Below, one piece after another: positions 35,736-43,380 of a DNA stretch of 64,000 nucleotides. Each line of letters begins with the position of its first letter. Within the stretch, counting starts at the first letter, position 1. Source of the DNA: Flavobacterium quisquiliarum (lineage in GTDB: Bacteria > Bacteroidota > Bacteroidia > Flavobacteriales > Flavobacteriaceae). Position numbers and translations under genes: made by a program. The notes beneath the pieces were generated by a model. It saw only the letters and a list, made by a program, of their open reading frames with translations. It made no database searches and had not been told where the DNA came from. The stretch is from the NCBI RefSeq assembly GCF_019308285.1, contig NZ_WWEM01000035.1, positions 124,001-188,000 on the forward strand, written 5' to 3'.

Positions 35736-35763
35736 AATGATGATGCTTTAAGCACAATTTCTT

Positions 35764-35997
35764 TTAATCTACACCTAAATAAGGATCTAAAACTTCTGCC
35801 AGTCTGTTGAGCCAGTAAAAATTATCATCGACATGGCACAATTCAGAATCCAAAGTTTCGCAACCTCTCATAGAACTTAACGAAAGAGCATAATTAACCT
35901 GTCGGAGCATCTTCGCCATATCTTTTACATCCACAACATCACTAAAAAAAACTTTTAGTCTAGTTTCTACTTCTTTAGAAAAACACTCTGTAGCCAT
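35764..35997 (-). CDS. Small protein divergent from an XRE regulator
   Basis: A 77-residue helical protein with no signal peptide; I recognise no family. Visible stretches are FFSDVVDVKDMAKMLRQVNYALSLSS and DDNFYWLNRLAEVLDPYLG. The ATG at 35997 is preferred over an in-frame TTG at 36021 that lies over the -7 element. The promoter TATATTTG (36019-36026 on this strand) is adjacent to a strong palindromic operator shared with the divergent HTH gene, so it is probably controlled by that regulator. Confidence 0.6.
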   Translation of the reverse strand: MATECFSKEVETRLKVFFSDVVDVKDMAKMLRQVNYALSLSSMRGCETLDSELCHVDDNFYWLNRLAEVLDPYLGVD

Positions 35998-36018
35998 TAT
36001 CTTATTTTTTGTTTGGGT

Positions 36019-36026
36019 CAAATATA
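36019..36026 (-). promoter_or_regulatory. -7 element of the small divergent gene
   Basis: On the minus strand TATATTTG is an exact TAnnTTTG box, three bases from the palindromic operator at 36030-36055 and 22 bases before the ATG at 35997. Confidence 0.7.
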
Positions 36027-36029
36027 ATA

Positions 36030-36055
36030 AATTACACCCATACTTGGGTGTAATT
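36030..36055. promoter_or_regulatory. Palindromic operator in the divergent HTH promoter
   Basis: Perfect 11-base arms AATTACACCCA (36030-36040) and TGGGTGTAATT (36045-36055) separated by TACT. It sits between the two divergent starts and abuts the -7 box of the minus-strand gene, the position expected for a repressor of the XRE type encoded at 36084. Confidence 0.85.
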
Positions 36056-36083
36056 GAAAAATAAATCTTTCCACTTTTGAAAT

Positions 36084-36314
36084 ATGGATATTTCAGAAGC
36101 GTCTTTTATTGTTAATCTTGGAATTCACGTTAGAAAAATACGTGAAAAGAAAGGTTTATCTCAACAAGATTTGGCCGACGACTGTGGCATAACACAGAAT
36201 CAAGTAGGCAGAATTGAAAGAGCTGAAATAAATACTACTGTAAAAACTCTCGTAAGAATCGCCAATGCTTTAGATATTGAACCTAAAGAATTGCTTGATT
36301 TTCCTTTGAAGTAA
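36084..36314 (+). CDS. XRE-family HTH regulator
   Basis: A 76-residue Cro/cI-like protein: the helix-turn-helix covers about 12-67, IRKIREKKGLSQQDLADDCG followed by ITQNQVGRIERAEINTT. No additional domain, so it is a DNA-binding unit likely working as a dimer. It is divergent from the 77-residue gene with a perfect palindrome between them, and the first of two paralogous membrane proteins follows 20 bases after its stop on the same strand. Confidence 0.9.
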   Translation: MDISEASFIVNLGIHVRKIREKKGLSQQDLADDCGITQNQVGRIERAEINTTVKTLVRIANALDIEPKELLDFPLK

Positions 36315-36334
36315 AAAGTCAAAAGCTAAGTCAA

Positions 36335-36733
36335 ATGTCAAAATTCAATAAAAGATTAATAGAACCATTTATTATCATTATAATTATTAGTATTGTCTTA
36401 ATCAGTTTCGTGAATTTTAAAGGTGTACAAGTAAAACTCTACAATAACACAGGGAAAGATATCGACTCGCTTATTATTGGAGAAACTTTAATTGGAAATC
36501 TCAAAAAAGGTGATACAACTGATTTTATCAAATTTAAAAAATTCAGATTTGACAGCGGTTTTCCTTATGAAGATTTAAGCGGTACTGTAAATGGCAACCG
36601 AATACATGATTTAAAATGGAGCTGGTGCGCTTCAGAAAGAAGTTACGAGTCTAACGGCGAATATATTTTTGACATGATTACAAAAGAAGACAATGAAGGA
36701 AACACCTATTTACATCTTGTAAAACATCAATAA
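36335..36733 (+). CDS. Small membrane-anchored protein, paralogue A
   Basis: A 132-residue protein with one N-terminal membrane segment (FIIIIIISIVLISFVNF) and a small soluble beta-rich domain carrying IGNLKKGDTTDFIKFKKFRF and a WSWCASER motif. No known family is recognised. It is clearly paralogous to the next gene (about one third identical, with shared KxYNNTGKDIDSL, IGNLKKG, PYEDLSG and WC motifs). It follows the HTH gene by 20 bases and ends just before a repeated CCTCCAGC element. Confidence 0.6.
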   Translation: MSKFNKRLIEPFIIIIIISIVLISFVNFKGVQVKLYNNTGKDIDSLIIGETLIGNLKKGDTTDFIKFKKFRFDSGFPYEDLSGTVNGNRIHDLKWSWCASERSYESNGEYIFDMITKEDNEGNTYLHLVKHQ

Positions 36734-36750
36734 GCTTTTATACTTCAAAT

Positions 36751-36821
36751 TTCGGCTAAAGCCTTTTCCATTTCAATCATAAAAAAAACCTCCAGCTAAA
36801 GCAGGAGGCAATTCATTTATT
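36751..36821. repeat. cctccagctaaagcagg element, copy 1
   Basis: Contains TTCGGCTAAAGCCTTTTCC, then a T/A-run and AACCTCCAGCTAAAGCAGG plus AGGCAATTC. Read on the minus strand it is GCCTCC-GGAGGT with a T run, terminator-like. Two more copies follow at about 37281 and 37507. Confidence 0.75.
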
Positions 36822-36861
36822 ATTAGATTTGTTTATACTGTAAAACTATTCGCTAAAATCT

Positions 36862-37275
36862 ATGCTAATTTCAAAAAGAAAAATACAGGTTTTTATAATT
36901 TTATTTGTAAGCACGATTACTTTAACCAGTTTTACCAACTACAGAAGCATTCATGTCAAATTCAACAATAAAACAGGAGAAGATATTGAATCGTTGGTTA
37001 TTGCAGGAACACCTATTGGAAGTCTAAAAAACGGCAGTTCTACAAAATATATTGATTTTAAGTCATTTCTTTTTGACGGAAAGGATCCTTACGAACAAAT
37101 AAGCGGATTTATAAATAATCTAAAAGTGAGTCAGCTTAATTATAGCTGGTGTGGAACCGAAAGAAACAGAAAATCTAAAGGTTCTTATGTTTTTGATTTA
37201 AAGAAAGAGGTTGACGAAAACGGCACTATCTCTTTGTATCTGACAAGACATAATGAAGAAATAATTTTAAAGTAA
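36862..37275 (+). CDS. Small membrane-anchored protein, paralogue B
   Basis: A 137-residue paralogue of the preceding gene. N-terminal membrane segment VFIILFVSTITLTSFTNY, then HVKFNNKTGEDIESLVIAGTP, IGSLKNGSSTKYIDFKSF, PYEQISGFINN and YSWCGTER. The shared layout, including the Cys within W-C, shows tandem duplication. Downstream lies another copy of the CCTCCAGC element, so the unit gene-plus-element was probably duplicated. Function unknown. Confidence 0.6.
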   Translation: MLISKRKIQVFIILFVSTITLTSFTNYRSIHVKFNNKTGEDIESLVIAGTPIGSLKNGSSTKYIDFKSFLFDGKDPYEQISGFINNLKVSQLNYSWCGTERNRKSKGSYVFDLKKEVDENGTISLYLTRHNEEIILK

Positions 37276-37280
37276 ATCAG

Positions 37281-37344
37281 GTTAAAGTCTTTTCCTTACA
37301 TTCATAAAAAAACCTCCAGCTAAAGCAGGAGGCAATTCATTTAA
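37281..37344. repeat. cctccagctaaagcagg element, copy 2
   Basis: Second copy, starting near the stop of paralogue B; core AACCTCCAGCTAAAGCAGG and AGGCAATTCATTT identical to copy 1. Confidence 0.75.
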
Positions 37345-37376
37345 CTTTCTTATTCCATAAAGCATATCCGTCTAGT

Positions 37377-37480
37377 TTGTCATTTCGACGTAAGGAGAAA
37401 TCTTCGCAAGTAACTCCGCAACGCATATCCAATCTTTGTCGAGCTTCTCGCGAAGATTTCTCCTTACGTCGAAATGACAA
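37377..37480. repeat. 31-bp perfect-stem inverted repeat
   Basis: Arms 37377-37407 and 37450-37480 are perfectly complementary over 31 bases; the core is GTCATTTCGACGTAAGGAG on the left and CTCCTTACGTCGAAATGAC on the right, with a 42-base loop containing TCGCAAGTAACTCC. It is the intact relative of the degenerate copy at 35618-35735. Confidence 0.92.
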
Positions 37481-37506
37481 GATTCTGGTTACTATATGAC
37501 AAAGTT

Positions 37507-37580
37507 TTTTTCGGCTAAAGCTTTTTCCCTTTCAATCATAAAAAAACCTCCAGCTAAAACAGGAGGCAATTCATTTATTC
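37507..37580. repeat. cctccagctaaaacagg element, copy 3
   Basis: Third copy: TTCGGCTAAAGCTTTTTCC then AACCTCCAGCTAAAACAGG and AGGCAATTCATTTATT. It lies next to the stop side of the minus-strand HTH gene (37614), for which it could act as a terminator. Confidence 0.75.
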
Positions 37581-37613
37581 TTTAATGAAGTTTAAAGATT
37601 ATCTTTTATGTTT

Positions 37614-38183
37614 TTATTTCTCTGATTTAAACAAAACCTTTCCATAAAACAATACACCAAAATAGATTAAAATACAGGAAAAGATCCATGAGCCAAAACC
37701 AATAGCAAGCGCACTACGAAAACCTTGTGCATATAATAAGGTCGTAAGATATATCATCCAGCAAATTCCAAATTTAAAAATACGTTCGGTTGCCGTCATG
37801 TTCTGCGTATAATAAAAAATGGTAAAGGGCATAAAAAAACTTAAAAGAACTGCGCCAAATTTACTGTTGGCACTAGCTTCTATAGGTGTCACCATATAAC
37901 TAAAAGCAAGCGCTATGGCAAGATTTAAAAGAATCAAAAAAATCGCATTGACAACGAAAGCTCCAATTCTATTATTTTCTGATGTTTTTAAATCTTGTAA
38001 TTCTCCCTTATCAATTTGAAGTACTTCACAAATTAATTCCAGCGTTTTGCCACGTGGTTCATTATTATTGTTTTCGATTCTTTGAATTGTTCTCAAATTA
38101 ACTTTCGACAATTCTGCCAGTTCTTCTTGTGTAAAGCCTTTTAATTTTCTCGCTTCGCTAATTTTTTTGCCAATATAACTCAT
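37614..38183 (-). CDS. Membrane-anchored XRE regulator
   Basis: A 189-residue protein with an N-terminal helix-turn-helix (about 8-62: ISEARKLKGFTQEELAELSK and VNLRTIQRIENNNNEPRG) joined to four membrane segments (about 75-185, such as AFVVNAIFLILLNLAIALAF). HTH proteins with such DUF-like membrane tails are known from Bacteroidota and are thought to tether DNA control to the membrane. Partner and target are unknown. It is single-gene, downstream of a repeat-rich gap, and upstream of a lipoprotein block. Confidence 0.8.
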   Translation of the reverse strand: MSYIGKKISEARKLKGFTQEELAELSKVNLRTIQRIENNNNEPRGKTLELICEVLQIDKGELQDLKTSENNRIGAFVVNAIFLILLNLAIALAFSYMVTPIEASANSKFGAVLLSFFMPFTIFYYTQNMTATERIFKFGICWMIYLTTLLYAQGFRSALAIGFGSWIFSCILIYFGVLFYGKVLFKSEK

Positions 38184-38453
38184 GGTTTATGTTTTTAAAT
38201 TTCAATCCAAAATTATTTCGAAAAGCCTATTTTGATAACGGTTTTCTTACGGCATTTCTACGACATTTGATAATGTCGCTAATATATCATTAATTTTAAT
38301 GGTGAAGAATAAGTCTTTTTATCTCAGTCATTTTTTTCTGATAAAAAACAAAAAAGCCAGAATTGCCAGTTTTTTATATTAGTTCGTATTACTAATTTTA
38401 CTTTAAAAAAAATCTTCAATCGGGTTAATCGGCTTTGCTTTAAACTTATACTT

Positions 38454-39110
38454 ATGTTCAAAAAATCAATTTTTGTTGTTATTCTTCTTTACATTTTAAA
38501 CTCATGCGCTGTTCAGCAGAAAAGCTTAGAAATGAACGACTGGTATGCTTTTACAAAAGCAAATACAGCACAACAGGAACCATCAAAAGTATATGAATTT
38601 AAAGACGGAATGATTCGTATGTACGGAGAAGATCTTGGCTGCTTAATGACCAAAAAAAGCTATAAAAACTTTGAGCTTACCTTAGAATACCGATGGAATA
38701 TGGAAGAACAATACAAAATGAAAGGCACAAAAAACAGTGGCGTTATGTACAATATTCCATTAGATGCATCGGATAAAATCTGGCCAAAAGGAATTCAATT
38801 TCAAATAAAAGAAAATGTTACGGGCGACTTTATATTTTTAGACCAAGTAACAGCAAAAGTAAACGGAAAACTGGTTGAAGCAGGCGCAAGCGTGGTTTCT
38901 CCAAAGTTTTTAGCCAATGAAAATCCGTATGGCGAATGGAATAATGTAGTTATTAAATCTTTTAACGGAAAAATCACGCAGTATTTAAACGGAAAATTAG
39001 TAAACGAATGTACAGAAGCTTCTACCGTTGAAGGCAAAATTTCTTTGAATTATGAGCGTTCACCAATTGATTTTAAAAACATTAGAATTAAAAGTATTTC
39101 AAAAGAATAA
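38454..39110 (+). CDS. DUF1080 lipoprotein (3-keto-disaccharide hydrolase-like)
   Basis: A 218-residue lipoprotein: signal FVVILLYILNSCA with lipobox LNSC. The mature part is a concanavalin/LamG-type fold with MTKKSYKNFELTLEYRWN, NSGVMYNIPLD, GIQFQIKEN, PYGEWNNVVIKSFNGKITQY and INYERSPIDFKNIRIK-type end, which is the DUF1080 pattern. Several DUF1080 proteins hydrolyse 3-keto-glycosides; the substrate of this one is unknown. Next to an HTH and another lipoprotein gene. Confidence 0.85.
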   Translation: MFKKSIFVVILLYILNSCAVQQKSLEMNDWYAFTKANTAQQEPSKVYEFKDGMIRMYGEDLGCLMTKKSYKNFELTLEYRWNMEEQYKMKGTKNSGVMYNIPLDASDKIWPKGIQFQIKENVTGDFIFLDQVTAKVNGKLVEAGASVVSPKFLANENPYGEWNNVVIKSFNGKITQYLNGKLVNECTEASTVEGKISLNYERSPIDFKNIRIKSISKE

Positions 39111-39193
39111 AGCTTAATAAATGACGGCGGAAAATCTTTTGTTATTTCACGCAACCATTCTGAAATTCAAACATCTAAATAAAAAAGATTGTT

Positions 39194-39502
39194 ATGAAAA
39201 AACTGATTTGCTTTTTGATTCTTACTCTAGGAATTCTTGCTTGTTCTTCGGATGAAGTTAAAGCCACTAAAAATTTTGAATTCACTGCCGAATACACCAC
39301 ACAAATAACAGTTGGCGGTGTTGTTGGCGTAAGCGACCGAACTTTTAAGGTTGGAGAAACTTTCACAGGAACCGACAACGGAAAAGAAACCATAAAAATC
39401 AGAATCGCCGAACATTCTACATTAAATGATAATTGTCCAAGCAATACTTGCTATCAAGAATTTTTAGAAGTTCCTAGAGCGTATCTGAAATTGGCGGAAT
39501 AA
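39194..39502 (+). CDS. Small lipoprotein
   Basis: A 102-residue lipoprotein: LICFLILTLGILAC gives a clear lipobox (Cys 17). The mature part is mostly beta-strand, with ATKNFEFTAEYTTQI and a Cys pair in NDNCPSNTCYQEFLEV that could form a disulfide. No family recognised. It follows the DUF1080 gene by 83 bases on the same strand. Confidence 0.6.
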   Translation: MKKLICFLILTLGILACSSDEVKATKNFEFTAEYTTQITVGGVVGVSDRTFKVGETFTGTDNGKETIKIRIAEHSTLNDNCPSNTCYQEFLEVPRAYLKLAE

Positions 39503-39548
39503 AATCTTGAATCACAGGAATACGTTAAGTTTACCATTTTAGGGAACG

Positions 39549-39575
39549 CAACTCGAGCGATAGCGAACTGACAAT
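39549..39575. repeat. Short dispersed repeat phrase, copy 2
   Basis: ACTCGAGCGATAGCGAACTGAC near 39552 is the complement of the phrase GTCAGTTCGCTATCGCTCGA, related to 14670 and 48225. Confidence 0.4.
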
Positions 39576-39759
39576 ACCATGTGGTTACAGTATGATAAAA
39601 TCCTTTTAATCTTGATAATCTGTGGCAAAAACAAAACACAACTCAGAAATTTCTTTAATTATTTTACGCTTTAATGTTTAAATATTCTTATTTTTAAATA
39701 CCAAAAACCTAAATCTGCATATTTTATTTTGTTTTTAAATTTCAAAAATCATTTAGAAC

Positions 39760-40551
39760 ATGAAGAAATACAGATTATTAGTCATTTTTTTAGCAATTAT
39801 TGCAGTTTTTTACTTCGCAAGAACGGTTCGAAATTTCACTGTAAAACAGGAAACCCGAACTCTTAAATCGGAACATTTTATTGTTTCCTACAGCGGCATT
39901 TATAAAAGTGAAGCCGAAAAAGTCAGCAAACATCTCGAAGATAATTATTCTGTAATACGAGAAAATTTAAAAGATGTAGAACACGACTTGATAAAGGTTT
40001 TTGTTTACGGCTCACAATTCAAGTTTAATGATGCTACAGGTTTAAAAGAAAATACGAAAGGAACGAGTCGTGGTCCAAATGAATTTCATTTTGTGTGGAC
40101 GAATTGGTTTAATTCTATCTTTCCGGACGATCCGCTAAAAACGGCTCTACATGAATTTACGCATTGTGTTCAGCTCAACATATTAATATATAAAGCCAAA
40201 GACACGATTATCACCCAAGACCGACTGACTTTTGAAAGAGAATTTGATAAAAAGTTTAAAGCTGAATATCCGCGCTGGCTCTGGGAATCGATTAGTATTT
40301 TTGAAGCCAAAGAAGTCAATTCGCTGAGCGTGAAATATGCCAAAAGCAAAAACCTGACTTTAGAAGAACTCAATCAAAGCAATCAGATTTATAATATTGG
40401 CTATACCATAATCGAATATATGACCAAAAAATGGGGAAAAGATATTCTGCCCAAACTGATTGCGTCTTTCGGCAACATCGAAAAAACATTGAATGTAAGT
40501 CGTGAAGAATTTGAAAAAGGCTGGATGGCTTTTTTGGAAGAGAATTATTAA
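39760..40551 (+). CDS. Peptidase MA-like protein with HExxH motif
   Basis: A 263-residue protein with an N-terminal membrane segment (LVIFLAIIAVFYFA, so signal anchor). The zinc motif H131-E132-x-x-H135 is in ALHEFTHCVQLN, and a candidate third ligand is E176 in WLWESISIFEAKE, the arrangement of peptidase MA-like families. The C terminus has EYMTKKWGKDILPKLI and a tail of helices, similar to M1/M48-like accessory domains. Substrate unknown; it stands alone. Confidence 0.72.
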   Translation: MKKYRLLVIFLAIIAVFYFARTVRNFTVKQETRTLKSEHFIVSYSGIYKSEAEKVSKHLEDNYSVIRENLKDVEHDLIKVFVYGSQFKFNDATGLKENTKGTSRGPNEFHFVWTNWFNSIFPDDPLKTALHEFTHCVQLNILIYKAKDTIITQDRLTFEREFDKKFKAEYPRWLWESISIFEAKEVNSLSVKYAKSKNLTLEELNQSNQIYNIGYTIIEYMTKKWGKDILPKLIASFGNIEKTLNVSREEFEKGWMAFLEENY

Positions 40552-40557
40552 AAGTTA

Positions 40558-40643
40558 TTTCACGCAGATTCAAAATGATTTCAGCAGATTTCAGCAGATA
40601 TTATCAAATCAAATCTGCTAAAATCCGCCGAATCTGCGTGAAA
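40558..40643. repeat. Intergenic inverted repeat, cacgcagatt type
   Basis: Perfect 14-base arms TTTCACGCAGATTC (40558-40571) and GAATCTGCGTGAAA (40630-40643), with internal AGCAGATTT words repeated in the loop. The same arm type is outermost at 46094-46296. Confidence 0.85.
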
Positions 40644-40662
40644 CAAAAACCATATAACTAAA

Positions 40663-40749
40663 AAACTTTGCGACTTCGCGTCTTTGCGAGAGATTCATAA
40701 GTTTAATACTTTAAAATTAATCTCGCAAAAACACAGAGTCGCAAAGTTT
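40663..40749. repeat. Intergenic inverted repeat, actttgcgac type
   Basis: Arms AAACTTTGCGAC (40663-40674) and GTCGCAAAGTTT (40738-40749) are perfect, and pairing continues inward through GCGAGAGATT against AATCTCGC. It directly abuts the stop side of the HAD gene, after which the phrase TTTGGAATTTGGAATTT occurs (also at 41760). Confidence 0.8.
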
Positions 40750-40776
40750 GGAATTTGGAATTTTAAAAATTGGAAT

Positions 40777-41436
40777 TTATTTTCCCAATATCTCAAGAAT
40801 CTTATCTACATTAACTTCACTATAATCCTTAATATAAAAATCGCAAGGCGGAAGTTCTTCTTTGGTATGCGTACTCAAAACGCCAACCACTTTCATTCCT
40901 GCATTTAATCCTGCCGTAACACCCGAAAAAGAATCTTCAAAAACCACACAATCAGATGGAGAAACTCCAACACGTTCTGCCGATTTTAGATATACTTCAG
41001 GATTTGGTTTATGAAACGTAACGTCTTCGCTGGACATCATAGAATCCATTTTTTCTCCAAGTTTCAGGAAATTAGCAATCAAATCCAGATTCGCACGAGG
41101 CGCAGAAGTTCCAACAGCAGTTTTGAATCCGCGGGATTTTAATTCGTTTAAAAAATCCATATAATGCGGAATCGTCTCGACTTTGTCTTTGTAAATCTCA
41201 CGGAACATTCCTTCTTTTTCGTCTTCCAATTTTAGAAGTTCTTCTCCCGCAATTGGACGTTTGAAGAAATGCGTCATGATATAACTATTGTGTTTTCCGT
41301 ACATATGCTCTTCGAATTCTTCTTGAGTATACGGAATATTATATTTTTTGAAAAACTCCTCAAAAGCGACGACATGATGTGGATTGGTGTGACAAATCAC
41401 GCCATCCATATCAAAAATTACACATTGCTGGCTCAT
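40777..41436 (-). CDS. HAD-family phosphatase / beta-phosphoglucomutase-like
   Basis: A 219-residue HAD-superfamily hydrolase starting MSQQCVIFDMDGV: the catalytic DxD is D10-x-D12, and the helical cap domain follows. Motif II is in TAVGTSAPRANLD, motif III Lys in the HKPNPEVYLKSAERVG region, and motif IV in CVVFEDSFSGVTAG. This resembles beta-phosphoglucomutase or sugar-phosphatase members. An upstream in-frame extension to 41562 runs through intergenic repeat and is not credible, so the ATG at 41436 is used. Substrate unknown. Confidence 0.88.
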   Translation of the reverse strand: MSQQCVIFDMDGVICHTNPHHVVAFEEFFKKYNIPYTQEEFEEHMYGKHNSYIMTHFFKRPIAGEELLKLEDEKEGMFREIYKDKVETIPHYMDFLNELKSRGFKTAVGTSAPRANLDLIANFLKLGEKMDSMMSSEDVTFHKPNPEVYLKSAERVGVSPSDCVVFEDSFSGVTAGLNAGMKVVGVLSTHTKEELPPCDFYIKDYSEVNVDKILEILGK

Positions 41437-41489
41437 ATATTTGTTTTGTTGTTTTAACGGTTGCAAGATAGCGTATAAAGCGGTTATTA

Positions 41490-41790
41490 CACAGAGATTC
41501 ACAAAGGTTTTTCGCGGAGATTCGCTAAGATTTTTTTTGAATCTCGCAATCCCGATAGCCATCGGGAGCAGAGTCGCAGGGTTTTTATTTTAAAGCCACA
41601 GATTAAGAGGATTAAAAGGATTTTTTTTACGCAGATTCTTAAGATTTTAGCAGATTTAATTTTAATTATATCTGCGTTTATCTGCTCAAATCTTTTTAAA
41701 ATCTGCGTAAAACAAAAACTTTGCGTCTCTGTGACTTTGCGAGATTAAATCTACTCCTCTTTGGAATTTGGAATTTAAAAATTGGAATTT
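41490..41790. repeat. Three-layer nested intergenic repeat
   Basis: Outer arm AATCTCGCAA ... GTCGCAGGG (41538-41580) pairs with CTTTGCGTCTCTGTGACTTTG (41720-41740) and GCGAGATT. Within the left arm sits TCCCGATAGCCATCGGGA (about 41549-41566). An inner arm TTACGCAGATTC (41627-41640) pairs with ATCTGCGTAA (41701-41710). The TTTGGAATTTGGAATTT phrase follows at 41760. Confidence 0.75.
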
Positions 41791-41795
41791 GCATT

Positions 41796-43379
41796 TTAGC
41801 CAATCCAAATCTTACTTTTAACCAAAGTCATTGTTTGTCTCAAATGCTGATTACAGGCAATTAGAATAATCAAAATCACTAAACCATAACCTACAATGGT
41901 GTAAATTTCCATATCAGCCAATAAAGTAGCTTGTTTGGCAACTGTTCCAAAGACTTTTTTTAACGCCAAAGTATTCGCATTATCTGCAGAATATCCTTTT
42001 GCCATAAAACTCTGTGCTGTTGAAGCAATGGTTTGTTGCGCTTCGGGATTTTCTCCAGTTACAAACTGACTTAGTTTAAAAAAGTGTTTTTTATTTAAAA
42101 ATACGGTTGCATTCTGCATGACGCAAAAACCAACTGTACTTCCCCAGAAACGTCCTGAAACACCCACAATCCCCGAAGAAACCGCCATATTTGCAGGAAC
42201 CGAAGAGGTGGTAAACAGAATCAACGGAACAAATAAAAACCCTACTCCGATTCCTTGCAAAATGTATGGAATAATAATATCTGATAAAGCTACATCGGGC
42301 ACAAACAGAAATGTAAACCAAAAATGAAACACCGCAATCAACGTAAAACCAATCATAAAAATGATTTTTGTAGAAACCGATTTCATCAAGAAAAAAGCGG
42401 CTAAAATAAGTCCAATTACATTTCCTAGTCCGTTGATGTATTGCACGCCCGCAACGCGTGACGGATCCCAATTCCAAATGGAGAACATGGCCGAATGACA
42501 AAGACTCAGCGTTGCTCTGCTGATGTAGAAAAGGAAAAATAACAAGAACCCAATTCGCAGATTGGCGTATTTAAAAACTTCAAAATCAAAAGTGGGTCTT
42601 TTTACCAAAAGCTCTTTAAAGATGAACAGACCTCCTGTAATTAAAGCAATCATTAAGGCTAAAACCATTTGAGAAGAGTCAAACCAATATTTTTTCTCTG
42701 CATAAACAAAAAAGTAGGCACCGCAAAGAATCGCTGTTAAAACCAAAAAGTAGCTCATCCAGTCGATTTGATACAACGGAATTTTCTTTGTGATTCGGTG
42801 CCCGCGAAAAGTAACTAAGATTAAAAAGACATTCAGAACCTGCAAGCCGCCCGAAACATACAGCATGTATTTCCAATCGTAATGATCCAGAAACCAAACC
42901 GCAATATTCATAATAAAAGGCGTTGACAATAAAAGCGAACCGTAATAAAAAGAAAAACCAATGATAATGGCATTTTTAGAATTAAACTGCTCAATTAACA
43001 ATTGCCTGATCGTAATTACCGGAAGCGCCATTAAAATACCTTCGGCAATTCTCATGATTAAGAAAAGAGAAAAATTGGTAATATACGCCGATGAAACAAT
43101 TGTAATTCCGATTAAGGAATAAACTGCCATCAGGTAATTTTTTGCAGGGAAAAAACTCGAAAATCGGCTTTCGATCAAAATCGTTGCCAGCAAAGTTCCA
43201 TACGTCACGCACATTGCAAACTGCAAATCTTCTGGCTCAATGTCCAGAAAACTCGCTGCATACGTTACGTTTGACGTATAAACTCCCAATAAAATCATGG
43301 AATGCAAAAGGCAGACAAACAAAATAATAATGATTGCCCATCTTGGAACCCAGGATTTAAAAATACTTTTATCTTCCAT
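41796..43379 (-). CDS. MFS multidrug efflux permease (DHA2-like)
   Basis: A 527-residue permease with about fourteen membrane segments, the DHA2/EmrB size. Signature-like stretches are MRIAEGILMALPVITIRQLL, TFRGHRITKK after helix six, and the late FLFVPLILFTTSSVPANMAVSSG. It is predicted to export toxic compounds with the membrane fusion protein and TolC genes directly upstream on the same strand (1-base gap and 132 bases), forming a three-part pump. Substrates are unknown. Confidence 0.88.
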   Translation of the reverse strand: MEDKSIFKSWVPRWAIIIILFVCLLHSMILLGVYTSNVTYAASFLDIEPEDLQFAMCVTYGTLLATILIESRFSSFFPAKNYLMAVYSLIGITIVSSAYITNFSLFLIMRIAEGILMALPVITIRQLLIEQFNSKNAIIIGFSFYYGSLLLSTPFIMNIAVWFLDHYDWKYMLYVSGGLQVLNVFLILVTFRGHRITKKIPLYQIDWMSYFLVLTAILCGAYFFVYAEKKYWFDSSQMVLALMIALITGGLFIFKELLVKRPTFDFEVFKYANLRIGFLLFFLFYISRATLSLCHSAMFSIWNWDPSRVAGVQYINGLGNVIGLILAAFFLMKSVSTKIIFMIGFTLIAVFHFWFTFLFVPDVALSDIIIPYILQGIGVGFLFVPLILFTTSSVPANMAVSSGIVGVSGRFWGSTVGFCVMQNATVFLNKKHFFKLSQFVTGENPEAQQTIASTAQSFMAKGYSADNANTLALKKVFGTVAKQATLLADMEIYTIVGYGLVILIILIACNQHLRQTMTLVKSKIWIG

Positions 43380-43380
43380 T

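Noticed and set aside
33615..35760. Integrated element with an attachment-site copy of the tRNA-Leu 3' end
   Set aside because: The tRNA 3' end (GGTTCGAGTCC and TATCCGC) is not repeated in the following 2-5 kb, and there is no integrase. The accessory block next to the tRNA is noted without a claim of integration.
36751..37580. CRISPR-like series of CCTCCAGC repeats
   Set aside because: Three copies only, spacers are whole genes or other repeats of unequal length, and there are no cas genes.
41437..41562. N-terminal extension of the HAD phosphatase gene
   Set aside because: The extra 42 residues are translated from the intergenic repeat; the ATG at 41436 begins the typical QCVIFDMDGV strand.
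42091..42501. 136-codon frame inside the MFS gene on the same strand
   Set aside because: It is an alternative frame of a well-supported permease, Cys/Arg-rich and without any known pattern.
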